A DNA stretch of 64,000 nt from Herminiimonas contaminans (GCF_015645465.1 NZ_JADOEL010000017.1:1-64000), one strand, 5' to 3'. Shown: positions 25,193 through 35,185, counted from the first letter of the stretch. The notes: generated from the letters alone by a model not told the origin. Numbers and translations: made by a program.

Positions 25193-25453
25193 ATGTTGCT
25201 AGGCTTCATTGGGCTCTTCATTGTGTACGCGTTATCGCATTACTGGATCACAATCGAACGGCGCGACTTTTTCGCGACCGTCCTCGTCATCGTCCTGCCT
25301 TTCGTCGGTGTTTACTACCTCGGCTGGATGGCTTTGCTGTACTGCGTACTGGCGGCATATCTCGGTACCAAAGCAGGCCTTAAAAAACTGCATCGCACCC
25401 GTACCTTGCGCGTCTCGTTTTACGAAGACGGCGAAGACAAACCACAACAGTAA
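25193..25453 (+). CDS. Small conserved-looking membrane protein, unknown function
   Basis: An 86-residue protein with about three hydrophobic segments (1-17, 27-45, 47-62), then a basic and a polar acidic tail (YEDGEDKPQQ). AGGGA lies 7 bases before the ATG. I do not recognise the family. It is convergent with the YkvA-family gene, separated by a perfect hairpin, and divergent from nsrR. The clean ribosome site and coherent membrane topology make it likely real. Confidence 0.6.
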   Translation: MLLGFIGLFIVYALSHYWITIERRDFFATVLVIVLPFVGVYYLGWMALLYCVLAAYLGTKAGLKKLHRTRTLRVSFYEDGEDKPQQ

Positions 25454-25463
25454 ATTCTTCAAA

Positions 25464-25487
25464 GAGAGCGGTACGCCTACCGCTCTC
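25464..25487. terminator. Hairpin between convergent genes
   Basis: GAGAGCGGTA (25464-25473) pairs perfectly with TACCGCTCTC (25478-25487) over a 4-base loop. There is no strong T-run, but the position right after a stop codon and between convergent genes suggests termination. Confidence 0.65.
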
Positions 25488-25506
25488 ACTTCAGGCATAT
25501 GGCCGG

Positions 25507-25887
25507 CTACTGCGCCAACCAGCGCCAGCACAAATAAGCTAGCAAGCACCATACCAGCACGATCAGCGCACCGCCTATATAGCTCTTGGGCTTGCGTGCG
25601 TATTTGGTAATCCACTCCTCCGCCTGCACCCGACATTGCTGCAACACCTGCGGTGGCAACAGGCGCAAAGCCAGCCAAATCAAACCGGGCACCAGCAATA
25701 CGTCGTCCAGATAACCGAGGATAGGAATAAAGTCGGGGATCAGGTCGATAGGACTCAGTGCATACGCCACTGCAATCACGCATACCGCTTTCGCCATGAA
25801 GGGCGTATCCGGATGCTTGCGGGCGAACCATAAAACGATGATATCGCTCTTGATACGTCTCGCCCATTTCCTGATGGTTGCCAGCAT
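25507..25887 (-). CDS. YkvA family (DUF1232) membrane protein
   Basis: A 126-residue DUF1232 protein. The family core PDTPFMAKAVCVIAVAYALSPIDLIPDFIPILGYLDD is present, with the diagnostic YALSPIDLIPD motif, followed by a hydrophobic C-terminal segment (105-122) that could anchor it. The role of the family is not established. It is monocistronic and convergent with the small membrane-protein gene at 25193. Confidence 0.85.
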   Translation of the reverse strand: MLATIRKWARRIKSDIIVLWFARKHPDTPFMAKAVCVIAVAYALSPIDLIPDFIPILGYLDDVLLVPGLIWLALRLLPPQVLQQCRVQAEEWITKYARKPKSYIGGALIVLVWCLLAYLCWRWLAQ

Positions 25888-26020
25888 TGCGCTCTCAGAT
25901 AAAGGTTCAGCAGGTGTAGCAAGCAGGAATGTTTATAATGATCCCGACCTGAACCTGCAAAGTAATCCCGCAATTATGCCCTTTGCACACCATTCCTGAT
26001 ACCTGGAAGAAAAGCCCTAC

Positions 26021-26938
26021 ATGCCCGTTTCACTAGACCGCCTGCTGGTAGTTGGAATCTCATCCCGCGCACTCTTTGACCTCGAAGTCGAAGAAGCCAT
26101 CTTTCGCACCCAGGGCCTGGAAGCCTATCGCCAGCACCAGCTCGACAATGAAGGAGAAATCCTCAAGCTGGGTGCCGGTTTTGCGCTGGTGCGTGCACTA
26201 CTGAAACTCAATGCGCTGGCTCCCGGCCAACGCTTCGTTGAAGTCGTCATCATGTCGCGCAACTCGACCGAGACCTCGATGCGCATCTTCAACTCGATCA
26301 AACACTACGATCTCGACATCACCAGAGCCGTTCTGTCCGGTGGTGCATCGCTAGCCCCTTATCTGCACGCCTTCAACGTCAGCCTGTTCCTGTCGCTGCA
26401 TGAAGATGACGTACAGGCGGCGATCGATTCAGGTACCGCGGCTGCGCTGCTGTATCAAAAACCGGCAAACGCCTTTGAAGAGCTGGATCAAATCCGCATC
26501 GCCTTCGACGGTGATGCCGTCATCTTCTCCGACGAATCGGAACGCATCTACCAAACCCAGGGCATAGAAGCGTTTGAGAACCATGAACGCGAAAATGCAT
26601 TGAGGCCTTTGCCAGAAGGCCCGTTTGCGCGTCTGCTCAAAGCCTTGTCCTTCATCCAGAACAGCTTCAAGAACTCGAGCGCACACAAAGCACCAATACG
26701 CACTGCTTTGGTGACTGCACGCTCGTCCCCGGCGCATGAGCGCGTCATCCGCACCTTGCGCGCATGGGACGTTACCATCGATGAAACCTTCTTCATGGGT
26801 GGCGTTTCCAAGTCCGATGTATTGGCGGCATTCAAACCGCATATGTTCTTCGACGACCAGCCCGGGCATTGCGATCGGGCTTCGCCGCTGGTGCAGACAG
26901 GGCGAGTGCCCTTAAAGGCTGAAGTTAAAGACAGCTAA
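26021..26938 (+). CDS. 5'-nucleotidase (cytosolic NT5C1-type)
   Basis: A 305-residue member of the PF06189 5'-nucleotidase family, which removes phosphate from nucleoside monophosphates. Typical segments are VVGISSRALFDLE, VEVVIMSRNSTETSMRIFNSI, RAVLSGGASLAPYLHAF and FFMGGVSKSDVLAAFKPHMFFDDQ; the latter carries the HAD-like acidic motif DDQ. Length is usual for bacterial members. It stands alone, with a palindromic repeat region directly downstream. Confidence 0.88.
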   Translation: MPVSLDRLLVVGISSRALFDLEVEEAIFRTQGLEAYRQHQLDNEGEILKLGAGFALVRALLKLNALAPGQRFVEVVIMSRNSTETSMRIFNSIKHYDLDITRAVLSGGASLAPYLHAFNVSLFLSLHEDDVQAAIDSGTAAALLYQKPANAFEELDQIRIAFDGDAVIFSDESERIYQTQGIEAFENHERENALRPLPEGPFARLLKALSFIQNSFKNSSAHKAPIRTALVTARSSPAHERVIRTLRAWDVTIDETFFMGGVSKSDVLAAFKPHMFFDDQPGHCDRASPLVQTGRVPLKAEVKDS

Positions 26939-26959
26939 ATTCCTTCAATAAAAGCGACC

Positions 26960-27290
26960 GCGTCGTTCACACAGAGGCCGTGGTTGTGATCCACTGTGAC
27001 GATGCCGTTTGTGCGGGACAGAAAATGGAAAAAGAAGTGGATGTGTTTGAGGTGTAGCAGGGAATTCGCGGAACACTGTTCCGCGCCTGCGTAACGGTAT
27101 CCGCTTGCAAGCGGATACGCGCCCTGCAAGGGTAGCGAGTTTCGTCCACTTCCCATTTTTTCTCCTGCACAAACGGGGACCTCGCAGGGGCAGCGGCGCC
27201 GTGGTCGCCTTTCTTTGCTTACTTTCTTTGGCGAAGCAAAGAAAGTGAGTGGCCGCCGGGCCACCCCCGGCAACCCAACACTGATCGAAG
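26960..27290. repeat. Cluster of palindromes in non-coding DNA
   Basis: About 330 bp packed with inverted repeats: CGCGGAAC/GTTCCGCG (27067-27085), a perfect 22-bp palindrome with half GTATCCGCTTG (27097-27118), ACTTTCTTTG/CAAAGAAAGT (27221-27246), which overlaps an alternative stem TTCTTTGCTT/AAGCAAAGAA (27211-27244), and GTGGC/GCCAC at about 27250-27265. The CTTTCTTTGC...GCAAAGAAAG block is a recurring intergenic element in beta- and gamma-proteobacteria. Frames on the minus strand here look like chance products. Confidence 0.7.
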
Positions 27291-27333
27291 AAAATACCGC
27301 ACCAGCAACACTAAACGAAATCAGACAAGCAAT

Positions 27334-27372
27334 AAAAAAAGCCGCCCTGCCTAAAGCAAGAGCGGCTTTTTT
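27334..27372 (-). terminator. Terminator of maeB
   Basis: AAAGCCGC and GCGGCTTT arms (27338-27345 and 27362-27369) with A/T-runs on both sides, 15 bp after the maeB stop. Reading on the minus strand it ends in a long T-run. Confidence 0.88.
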
Positions 27373-27386
27373 ATAAGAGCTACAGC

Positions 27387-29699
27387 TTAGCGTTCAGCCA
27401 CCGAATCTGCCACACACAAAGCCGTCATATTAACAATCCGACGTACAGTAGCCGACGGCGTCAAAATATGAACAGGCTTCTCGCAACCCAGCAAGATAGG
27501 ACCAATCGCAACGCCATTGCCAACAGTCGTCTTCAACAGGTTGTAAGTAATATTAGCCGCATCAATATTAGGCAAGATCAGCAGATTAGCATCACCCTTC
27601 AAAGTCGAGTCCGGCATAGCCGTTTTCAGCTGTGAAGAATTCAATGCGAGATCACCATGCATCTCGCCATCGATTTCGAGGTCAGGCGCACGTTCGCGTA
27701 CCAGTTGCAAAGTCTTGCGCATTTTTTGTGCAGACTCGCTATTGCTGGAACCGAAGTTCGAGTGCGACAACAGCGCAGCACGTGGCGCCAGGCCGAAGCG
27801 ACGCATTTCTTCTGCAGCCAGGATAGTGATCTCCGCCAGCTGTTCTGCAGTCGGATTTTCATTGACGTGTGTGTCTACGATAAACAATTGGCGATCCGAC
27901 AGAATCAGGCAATTCATCGCGGCATAGACATTCACACCGGCACGTTTGCCCAGCACCTGATCCACATAGTGCAGGTGCAGGTCATTGGTACCGAAGGTGC
28001 CGCAGATCATGCCGTCCGCATATTTCTTGTGAATAGCCATCGCGCCGATCAGCGTGTGACGACGACGCATTTCCAGCTTCGCGTATTGCTCGGTCACACC
28101 TTTGCGCATGGTCATCGCCAGGTAGGTTTGCCAGAAGTCGCGATAGCGATCATCGTGTTCCGGATTGATGATGGTGAAGTCCACGTCCGGTTTGATACGC
28201 AAACCAAAGCGTTCGATACGCTGCGCCAGCACTGCAGGACGACCGATCAGGATAGGGCGCGCGAGTTTTTCATCGACCACGACCTGCACCGCACGCAATA
28301 CGCGCTCTTCTTCCGCTTCCGCATACACGATGCGTTTCAGCTCTGGCGGTGTCGCCTTCGCAATCTGGAAGATAGGCTTCATGAAGGTGCCGCTGCGATA
28401 CACGAATTGCTGCAGGCGATCCGCGTAGGCTTCCATGTCGGTGATAGGACGTGCTGCCACACCGCACTCTTCCGCTGCTTTCGCAACCGCCATCGCGATC
28501 TTGATCATCAGGCGCGGGTCGAACGGCATCGGAATGATGTAATCCGGGCCGAAGCTCAGATTGTGGATACCGTATGTCGTCGCAACGATGTCCGATTGCT
28601 CGGCTTGCGCCAGTTGTGCAATCGCGTGCACCGCTGCGATTTCCATTTCCCGTGTAATCGTGGTGGCACCGCAATCCAATGCGCCGCGGAAAATGTACGG
28701 GAAGCACAGGACGTTGTTAACCTGGTTCGGGAAGTCGGAACGACCGGTTGCGATGACGGCGTCATCACGCACTGCACGGACTTCATCCGGCAGGATTTCC
28801 GGTGTCGGGTTCGCCAATGCAAGAATCACAGGACGCTTGGCCATCGCCGCCACCATCGCTGGTTTCAATACGCCGCCAGCCGACAGGCCGAGGAAGATAT
28901 CCGCATCAACAATGACTTCACCCAGGGTGCGGGCATCGGTTTTCTGTGCAAATTTTTCCTTGTCCGGATCCATTAGTTCAACGCGACCCTGATACACGAC
29001 GCCAGCCAGATCGGTGACGAAAATGTGTTCACGCGGGAAGCCGAGGTCTACCATCAGGTCCAGGCAAGCCAGCGCGGCAGCACCTGCGCCAGAGACCACC
29101 AGTTTCGCTTTTTTTACATCCTTGCCGACCACTTTCAGGCCGTTCAGGATAGCGGCTGCCACAATGATCGCGGTGCCGTGCTGATCGTCATGGAAGACCG
29201 GAATCTTCATGCGCTCGCGCAGTGTGCGTTCGATGTAGAAACATTCAGGTGCTTTGATGTCTTCGAGGTTGATACCGCCGAAGGTCGGCTCCAGCGATGC
29301 GATGATGTCGCACAGCTTGTCCGGATCAGTTTCATTGATTTCGATATCGAAGACGTCGATACCGGCAAACTTCTTGAACAGTACGCCCTTGCCTTCCATC
29401 ACTGGCTTGGCAGCTGCAGGACCGATGTTACCCAGGCCCAGCACGGCGGTACCGTTGGTAATGACAGCAACCAGATTGCCGCGTGCGGTGTAGCGATAAG
29501 AGTCGGCCGGATTAACGGCGATTTCTTCGCAAGCGACTGCCACGCCCGGCGTATAAGCCAGGGCCAGATCGCGCTGATTCGTTACTTGTTTGGTCGGAGT
29601 GACGCTGATTTTTCCTGGAGTCGGGAACTCGTGATACTCGAGTGCGGCTTGACGTAACTGAAGGCGGAGTTCTTCTTTTTTATCGGTGTTCGAATCCAT
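27387..29699 (-). CDS. maeB: NADP-dependent malic enzyme (MaeB type, with phosphotransacetylase-like domain)
   Basis: A 770-residue two-part enzyme. Residues 1-430 are malic enzyme (oxidative decarboxylation of malate to pyruvate with NADPH): TPGVA, the [15 protein letters not shown] substrate/metal region, [15 protein letters not shown] for the nucleotide and ALANPTPEI. Residues 440-770 are a phosphate-acetyltransferase-like domain that in MaeB proteins is regulatory. Length is exactly that of the fused class. It is monocistronic, with a terminator right after the stop. Confidence 0.96.
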   Translation of the reverse strand: MDSNTDKKEELRLQLRQAALEYHEFPTPGKISVTPTKQVTNQRDLALAYTPGVAVACEEIAVNPADSYRYTARGNLVAVITNGTAVLGLGNIGPAAAKPVMEGKGVLFKKFAGIDVFDIEINETDPDKLCDIIASLEPTFGGINLEDIKAPECFYIERTLRERMKIPVFHDDQHGTAIIVAAAILNGLKVVGKDVKKAKLVVSGAGAAALACLDLMVDLGFPREHIFVTDLAGVVYQGRVELMDPDKEKFAQKTDARTLGEVIVDADIFLGLSAGGVLKPAMVAAMAKRPVILALANPTPEILPDEVRAVRDDAVIATGRSDFPNQVNNVLCFPYIFRGALDCGATTITREMEIAAVHAIAQLAQAEQSDIVATTYGIHNLSFGPDYIIPMPFDPRLMIKIAMAVAKAAEECGVAARPITDMEAYADRLQQFVYRSGTFMKPIFQIAKATPPELKRIVYAEAEEERVLRAVQVVVDEKLARPILIGRPAVLAQRIERFGLRIKPDVDFTIINPEHDDRYRDFWQTYLAMTMRKGVTEQYAKLEMRRRHTLIGAMAIHKKYADGMICGTFGTNDLHLHYVDQVLGKRAGVNVYAAMNCLILSDRQLFIVDTHVNENPTAEQLAEITILAAEEMRRFGLAPRAALLSHSNFGSSNSESAQKMRKTLQLVRERAPDLEIDGEMHGDLALNSSQLKTAMPDSTLKGDANLLILPNIDAANITYNLLKTTVGNGVAIGPILLGCEKPVHILTPSATVRRIVNMTALCVADSVAER

Positions 29700-30035
29700 A
29701 CTAAGCAGCCATCCTTTTTATATGCGGAAGCAATTCATTCTAGCAGAGCCGGAAGACGGTAATTTGTTTTTCTACGGGTTTCTACTGAGTCTCAAAAAAA
29801 TTAAAAATGCCGGCAAATGAATGAACATTGCCAGCACATCTGGGATTTTAGATGATATTTAAAATTAATAACAATAAGCAATGCATGCATGATTCAAGGC
29901 AAATAATAAGGTGTCGCTAATTGCTGCAAATTAAATGCAGCTTAAAAACCGGCTTTTGAGTAAACTGCGGCAATTGGATATCCGCGCGATATCAAGTACT
30001 GTCACGCATTACATTTTTTAGGCATAAGGATAAAT
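29700..30035. other. Divergent promoter region, maeB / flavoprotein
   Basis: Both genes are transcribed away from this 336-bp AT-rich region. It contains an NsrR-like palindrome (29921-29943) and two GATATC hexamers 5 bp apart (29977-29982, 29988-29993). No coding frame is visible. Confidence 0.65.
29921..29943 (+). promoter_or_regulatory. Candidate NsrR box upstream of flavoprotein gene
   Basis: The core CTGCAAATTAAATGCAG has two TGCA blocks exactly 7 bp apart, as in the hmp operator. On the minus strand 16 of 23 positions match the NsrR consensus. It lies about 92 bp before the ATG at 30036 and could cover that promoter. Confidence 0.45.
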
Positions 30036-31241
30036 ATGAAACCGATCATCATTATCGGAGCAGGACTGGCTGGTTACACCGTTGCACGCGAATTCCGCAA
30101 ACTGGATAAAACCACTCCCCTAATCATGATCACGGCAGACAGCGGCGGCTTCTACTCCAAACCTATGCTGTCGAATGCCTTTGCCCACGGCAAGCAAGCA
30201 GAACAAATGATTACGCACAGCGCGACGCAAATGGCCGAGCAGCTGAATGCGACCATCCAGGCCAACACGCATGTCACCGCCATCGATGCCGCGGCCAAAA
30301 CAGTCACTACTGACGCTGGCGTGTTTGAATATGAAAAGCTGGTACTGGCCAACGGCGCACAAGCAATACACCTCGGCCTGAAGGGCGAAGCGGCCGACCA
30401 GGTACTGTCGGTCAATCACGTCGACGACTATGCGAAATTCCGCGCGCATATCAATGCACCGAAAAATGCCCAACCAGTGCGCGTCACCATCCTCGGCGCA
30501 GGCCTGATCGGCTGCGAATTTGCTGATGACCTGGCAGGTGCTGGTCACAGCGTGACTCTGGTAGATCCTAGCGCGCGTCCGCTGGCCGCACTGGCGGCTC
30601 CAGCCTTGTCCGCCAAACTGCAAACTGCACTGGGTGCCCGTGGCGTTACCTTCCACCTGAATACCGTCGCCGAAAGCGTGGCTCATGGCGACAATGATTT
30701 GCAAGTATCGCTGGCCGACGGCAACACGGTAGCCGCCGATGTCGTACTGTCTGCAGTCGGATTGCGCCCTGACCTGCGCCTCGCGCACGCAGCCCAGCTG
30801 AAGACCAATCGCGGCATCATCATCGATACCTACGGTCAGACCAGTGCAGCAGATATCTACGCGCTGGGCGATTGCGCCGAATACACTTCGTTGACAGATG
30901 GCAGCACCCATACCCTGCCCTACATCACACCTATCATGACGGCCGGTCGCGCCATCGCCAAAACATTGACAGGCGAAAAGACCGTGATTGACCTGAAGCC
31001 GTCGCCAGTGCTGATCAAGACCCCTAGCTATCCACTGGCACTGATTCCGCCAGCACCGCATATCGTTGCGAACGGAAGCTGGCAGGATGAAACCACCGAA
31101 ACCGGCCGTTGCATCAGCCGCTTCTACGATGCCAACGGTGTACTCGCTGGTTTTGGCGTATCGCCGCATGACAATGCGATCCGGCAAGAATTGCTGGCTG
31201 GCCTCGGTCACCCTGCCAGCTCTCCGACAGCCGCCAGCTAA
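30036..31241 (+). CDS. Rubredoxin-NAD(+) reductase / NorW-like FAD oxidoreductase
   Basis: A 401-residue pyridine-nucleotide disulfide oxidoreductase-type flavoprotein. FAD motif IIIGAGLAG at residues 5-13, the SKPMLSNAF segment typical of rubredoxin/flavorubredoxin reductases, the NADH motif ILGAGLIG near 153, and the second FAD motif YALGDCAEY. AAGGATA precedes the ATG. It is a paralogue of the reductase part of the fusion at 6750-7988. No rubredoxin gene is adjacent. A candidate NsrR site upstream suggests a role in NO or redox stress, like NorW, but this is inference. Confidence 0.88.
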   Translation: MKPIIIIGAGLAGYTVAREFRKLDKTTPLIMITADSGGFYSKPMLSNAFAHGKQAEQMITHSATQMAEQLNATIQANTHVTAIDAAAKTVTTDAGVFEYEKLVLANGAQAIHLGLKGEAADQVLSVNHVDDYAKFRAHINAPKNAQPVRVTILGAGLIGCEFADDLAGAGHSVTLVDPSARPLAALAAPALSAKLQTALGARGVTFHLNTVAESVAHGDNDLQVSLADGNTVAADVVLSAVGLRPDLRLAHAAQLKTNRGIIIDTYGQTSAADIYALGDCAEYTSLTDGSTHTLPYITPIMTAGRAIAKTLTGEKTVIDLKPSPVLIKTPSYPLALIPPAPHIVANGSWQDETTETGRCISRFYDANGVLAGFGVSPHDNAIRQELLAGLGHPASSPTAAS

Positions 31242-31273
31242 TCACGGCGGCCACAGGCCGGGTCACATAAAAG

Positions 31274-31306
31274 CGCAGCTTGCCATCACCGGAAGCTGCG
31301 TTTTTT
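31274..31306 (+). terminator. Terminator after flavoprotein gene
   Basis: CGCAGCTT (31274-31281) pairs with AAGCTGCG (31293-31300), followed by TTTTTT. It lies 32 bp after the flavoprotein stop. Confidence 0.9.
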
Positions 31307-31361
31307 CTTATCAAATGCACTCCCATACGAAGAGCCGCACCGCATTCTGTACAATGACAGC

Positions 31362-32330
31362 ATGTTGTCCGAATTCGATCTCATTGCGCGCTACTTCGTG
31401 CGCCCTGGCCACCCCAAAAACCGAGCTACGCTGGGCATAGGGGATGATTGCGCTTTGCTGGCGCAGCAAGACGGCATGCAAATGGCCATCTCTTCCGACA
31501 TGCTGGTGGAAGGACGTCATTTCTTTGTTGGGGCCGATCCGCGCAAGCTGGGCCATAAGTCACTGGCGGTGAATCTGTCCGACCTGGCCGCGATGGGAGC
31601 AGAGCCGACTGCCTTCACACTCGCCTTCTCCCTGCCGAGCGCAGAAGAAAAATGGCTGGCTGAATTTTCACGTGGCTTGTTTGAACTGGCCGATGCACAC
31701 GGTTGTGAACTGATAGGCGGCGATACCACCAAAGGCCCGCTGAACATTTGCATCACCGTATTTGGCACAACCCCGACCGGTGAAGCATTGCGCCGCGATA
31801 CCGCGCAGGCAGGTGACGATATCTGGGTCTCCGGTTCACTTGGCGATGCGCGCCTGGCACTCGGCGCGTTGTACAAGGAATACGAACTGGACGCGAAAGT
31901 CCTGGCCAAAGCTGAAGGTCGCCTGCACACACCGCAACCGCGTGTAGCGCTCGGTCTGGCACTGCGCGGCATTGCGCACTCGGCACTGGATGTCTCCGAC
32001 GGCCTGATCGGTGACCTCGGCCATATCCTGAAAAAATCTGGCGTCGGTGCCACCCTGCACGTCGATGACCTACCGGCAGGTCCCATGCTGCAAAAGCAGT
32101 CACAGGACATGCGTCGCCGCTTTACGCTGGCAGGTGGCGACGACTACGAATTGTGCTTTACAGCACCAGTCTCCAAACGCGAAGCTGTATTGGGCGCGGC
32201 AATGGCCGCCGATACCGTGGTCACCCGCATAGGTAGCATAGAAGCTGCTCCCGGCTTGCGCCTGCTGGACCAGGCTGGTCGGCCACTGGATCTCAATATC
32301 ACATCCTTCGACCACTTCGCTTCCCCATGA
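31362..32330 (+). CDS. thiL: Thiamine-monophosphate kinase
   Basis: A 322-residue kinase that phosphorylates thiamine phosphate to thiamine diphosphate. N-terminal AIR-synthase-like fold with IGDDCALL (metal/ATP), SSDMLVEGRHF, LSDLAAMGAEP and GGDTTKG; the C-terminal domain has ALDVSDGLIGDLGHIL and AGGDDYELCF. All are ThiL signatures. A TACAAT hexamer at 31350-31355 lies very close to the start, so the leader may be short or the promoter further up. The stop overlaps the pgpA start by 4 bp, so these genes form an operon. Confidence 0.96.
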   Translation: MLSEFDLIARYFVRPGHPKNRATLGIGDDCALLAQQDGMQMAISSDMLVEGRHFFVGADPRKLGHKSLAVNLSDLAAMGAEPTAFTLAFSLPSAEEKWLAEFSRGLFELADAHGCELIGGDTTKGPLNICITVFGTTPTGEALRRDTAQAGDDIWVSGSLGDARLALGALYKEYELDAKVLAKAEGRLHTPQPRVALGLALRGIAHSALDVSDGLIGDLGHILKKSGVGATLHVDDLPAGPMLQKQSQDMRRRFTLAGGDDYELCFTAPVSKREAVLGAAMAADTVVTRIGSIEAAPGLRLLDQAGRPLDLNITSFDHFASP

Positions 32331-32851
32331 ACGCATCCGAACCCGGCATCGTAAACAAATCCGTCAAATCCAATTCCAGTTTCATGCTGGCGCATCCGGC
32401 CCACATCATTGCGCAAGGCTTCGGCAGCGGCTTATCGAAAATCATGCCGGGTACCTTCGGCACTTTATTCGGCTGGCTCTCTTTCAATGTATTGAGCGCA
32501 CGCTGGCCGCTGTTCTTTACGCCATCCACCTGGTGGCTGGTGATCATAGGCGGCTTCATCGTCGGCGTCTGGGCATGCGCCAAAACCGGCCGCGACCTTG
32601 GCGTCTCCGATCACGGCAGCATGGTGTGGGATGAAGTGATTGCTTTCTGGCTGGTACTACTTTTTATTACGCCTGCCAGTTTGTGGATGCAGTTCTATGC
32701 CTTCCTCTGCTTCCGTTTTTTTGACATGGTCAAACCGCCGCCTATCGCTTACTTCGACAAGCGCTTCAAAGGTGGTTTCGGCGTCATGTTCGACGACATC
32801 GTGGCGGCGTTTTTCACGCTGTTGGTGTTCGCCATCTGGCGCTCTTTCTGA
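32327..32851 (+). CDS. pgpA: Phosphatidylglycerophosphatase A
   Basis: A 174-residue inner-membrane phosphatase that turns phosphatidylglycerophosphate into phosphatidylglycerol. Signature segments are GSGLSKIMPGTFGTLFG and DLGVSDHGSMVWDEVIAFW, with acidic catalytic residues, and FDMVKPPPIAYFD. Three to four hydrophobic segments are visible. The ATG overlaps the thiL stop, and pncC follows 14 bp after. thiL-pgpA linkage is widespread in proteobacteria. Confidence 0.95.
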   Translation: MNASEPGIVNKSVKSNSSFMLAHPAHIIAQGFGSGLSKIMPGTFGTLFGWLSFNVLSARWPLFFTPSTWWLVIIGGFIVGVWACAKTGRDLGVSDHGSMVWDEVIAFWLVLLFITPASLWMQFYAFLCFRFFDMVKPPPIAYFDKRFKGGFGVMFDDIVAAFFTLLVFAIWRSF

Positions 32852-32865
32852 GACAAGGAGCTGGC

Positions 32866-33360
32866 ATGCAAAACCTGATAGAACTGGCGACCGAGGTCGG
32901 GCAACGTTTGAAGGAACTCGGACTGATGCTGGCGACCGCTGAGTCGTGTACCGGCGGCGGCGTGGCACAGGCAATTACTGAAATTGCCGGTTCATCGGAT
33001 TGGTTTGAATGCGGCTTCGTGACGTATTCGAATGAAGCCAAGATCGCCATGCTGAAAGTGCCGGAAGAAGTACTGGCACGTCATGGCGCAGTCAGCAATG
33101 AAACCGCGCAGGCGATGGCACAGGGAGCGATCGCAAATAGCCGCGCCACCATCGCACTCTCCACTACCGGCATAGCCGGACCGGGTGGCGGCGTTCCGGG
33201 CAAGCCGGTCGGCATGGTGTGCTTTGGCTGGGCTTGGGGTGACGAAGTGCATGTCGATCACATGCTATTCAGTGGTGACCGCCACGCGGTACGTGAGCAA
33301 AGCGTTGAGCATGCCTTGCAGGGCTTGCTCAATTTCCTCGCGACAAATACTGCCAAGTAA
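32866..33360 (+). CDS. pncC: Nicotinamide-nucleotide amidohydrolase (CinA C-terminal type)
   Basis: A 164-residue stand-alone CinA C-terminal domain protein that deamidates NMN to NaMN in pyridine nucleotide salvage. Family motifs are TAESCTGGGVAQAITEIAGSS (with the catalytic serine), FVTYSNEAK and TTGIAGPGGGVPGKPVG. An AAGGAG ribosome site lies 6 bases before the ATG. It is the last gene of the thiL-pgpA-pncC operon and converges with pyrF, with only 5 bp between the stops and no hairpin. Confidence 0.95.
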   Translation: MQNLIELATEVGQRLKELGLMLATAESCTGGGVAQAITEIAGSSDWFECGFVTYSNEAKIAMLKVPEEVLARHGAVSNETAQAMAQGAIANSRATIALSTTGIAGPGGGVPGKPVGMVCFGWAWGDEVHVDHMLFSGDRHAVREQSVEHALQGLLNFLATNTAK

Positions 33361-33365
33361 ACAGC

Positions 33366-34181
33366 TTAAGCGCTGTAACGGTTAATGGCGTCACGCGTAT
33401 CCAGCGCAACCTGACGCGCAGCCTGCGCAAACGTCTCATCAGCTTTCGCATAGAGTATGGCACGCGATGAATTAATCATCATGCCGGTGCCATACGCGGT
33501 ACGTCCGGCTTCCACCGTCGCCTTAATGTCACCACCCTGCGCACCGATGCCTGGAATTAGCAAAGGCATATCACCGACCAGCGAGCGCACCTGCGCCAAC
33601 TCATTCGGGAAGGTCGCACCGACCACCAGTGCGCACTGACCGTTGGTATTCCATTTATCTGCAACCAGATGCGCGACGTGCTGATACAAAGGTTTCCCGT
33701 CTACATTCAGGAACTGCAAATCGGAACCACCCGCATTCGAGGTACGGCACAGCACGATCACGCCGCGATCCGGACGCTCCAGGTAAGGCTGTACCGAATC
33801 AAAGCCCATGTACGGGTTCACCGTCACCGCATCCGCACCGTAGCGATCAAACGCTTCGCGCGCATATTGCTCGGCAGTCGCACCTATATCGCCACGCTTG
33901 GCATCCAGCACGATAGGGATATGCGGATAACGTTCACGCAGGTAGCTGCAGATCTCTTCCAGCTGGTCTTCCGCACGCAAGGCTGCAAAATAGGCAATTT
34001 GCGGCTTGAAGGCGCAGGCGGTATCTGCGGTTGCATCGATGATTTCTTTGCAAAATGTCAGGATGGCATCAGGTTTACCCTGCAAATGGGCCGGAAATTT
34101 GGCCAAATCAGGGTCCAAACCTATGCAAAGTTGGGTTTTCTGGCTTTGCCAGACGGCGGATAATTTTTCGATGAAGGTCAC
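33366..34181 (-). CDS. pyrF: Orotidine-5'-phosphate decarboxylase (type 2)
   Basis: A 271-residue type-2 OMP decarboxylase, last step of UMP synthesis. The barrel motifs are [22 protein letters not shown] and the catalytic [16 protein letters not shown] with the conserved lysine, then [12 protein letters not shown] and a phosphate-binding [10 protein letters not shown] place the start at the GTG at 34181 because homologues begin with TFIEKL. The longest frame, from 34247, adds 22 residues and would overlap the divergent transporter gene. Confidence 0.93.
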   Translation of the reverse strand: MTFIEKLSAVWQSQKTQLCIGLDPDLAKFPAHLQGKPDAILTFCKEIIDATADTACAFKPQIAYFAALRAEDQLEEICSYLRERYPHIPIVLDAKRGDIGATAEQYAREAFDRYGADAVTVNPYMGFDSVQPYLERPDRGVIVLCRTSNAGGSDLQFLNVDGKPLYQHVAHLVADKWNTNGQCALVVGATFPNELAQVRSLVGDMPLLIPGIGAQGGDIKATVEAGRTAYGTGMMINSSRAILYAKADETFAQAARQVALDTRDAINRYSA

Positions 34182-34240
34182 GGCGGTATCTTTCTGTTTC
34201 AAACAATCCGTATTGTAACGCGCCATGTTATCGTGCCGGC

Positions 34241-35131
34241 ATGACATCGCTTTCCCGTAAAGACTGGCTATTGCTGGTTCTCCTGACTGTATGCTGGGGC
34301 ATCAACTGGCCCATCATGAAAATCGGCGTACAGTTTTTCCCGCCTATCGCCTTCCGTTCACTGTGCATGCTGGGCTCTATCCCGATTCTTTGGCTGGCGG
34401 TACGCTCGCAAGGCATTTCCTTAAAAATTCCCCAGGGCGACCTGGGAACCATTTTCAAGCTGACCTTCCCTAATGTGGTCATGTGGAATGTCTGCATCAT
34501 CGTCGGCGTCAAAATGCTGTCGTCCGGTCGTGCCGCCATCCTCGGTTATACGATGCCGATCTGGGCGGTGCTGTGCGGCCTGATATTTTTCCGCGACAAC
34601 ATCACCCGCGCGGGCTGGTGTGGCATCGCACTGGCACTCAGCGGCGCGCTATTATTACTATCCAGTGAATTTGTGAATATCGCCGGACAACCGATGGGTA
34701 GCATACTGGCGCTGATCGCCGCTGCGTCCTGGGGTTTTGGCACCGTATTGATGAAGCGCACGCGCCTGGGCATCGCGTCCATCGCGCTGACCTTCTGGAT
34801 GATTTTGCTGGGAGCGCTGTGTCTGGCGGTGATTTCCGCCGTGCTCGAATACGATGCATGGCGCATGCCTGATATGCGCGAATTCCTGGCAATTGCGTAT
34901 AACGCGGTACTGGTATTCGGTTTTGGCCAGGTAGTCTGGTTCTCGCTGGCGCGCAGCTTGCCGCCGATTGCATCCAGCCTGTCGGTGATGCTGATCCCGG
35001 TGCTGGGCGTGTTCTCCGGCATGTGGGTCTTGCAGGAAACACCGCACTGGCAGGATTATGCAGCCATGTTGCTGATACTGGCTGCGATGAGCACGGTACT
35101 ATTGAAACCACGCAGCAAGAGCATCACATAA
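34241..35131 (+). CDS. EamA/DMT-family permease
   Basis: A 296-residue inner-membrane transporter with ten predicted helices in two EamA repeats (about 10-140 and 150-290). Start segment [21 protein letters not shown] and the PPIAFRSLC stretch are typical of drug/metabolite transporters. Substrate cannot be told; relatives export amino acids, nucleosides or other metabolites. It is divergent from pyrF, with 59 bp between start codons, and upstream of the lemA operon with 54 bp between. Confidence 0.88.
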   Translation: MTSLSRKDWLLLVLLTVCWGINWPIMKIGVQFFPPIAFRSLCMLGSIPILWLAVRSQGISLKIPQGDLGTIFKLTFPNVVMWNVCIIVGVKMLSSGRAAILGYTMPIWAVLCGLIFFRDNITRAGWCGIALALSGALLLLSSEFVNIAGQPMGSILALIAAASWGFGTVLMKRTRLGIASIALTFWMILLGALCLAVISAVLEYDAWRMPDMREFLAIAYNAVLVFGFGQVVWFSLARSLPPIASSLSVMLIPVLGVFSGMWVLQETPHWQDYAAMLLILAAMSTVLLKPRSKSIT

Positions 35132-35185
35132 GCAGGCATCAAGTACTACCAACGGATTTTTGTAAGCTATACAAGGAGGAATCAA

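Noticed and set aside
26935-27273. Minus-strand frame of 112 codons in the palindrome cluster
   Set aside because: It lies wholly on inverted repeats, has overlapping frames in several phases, no ribosome site and no family resemblance.
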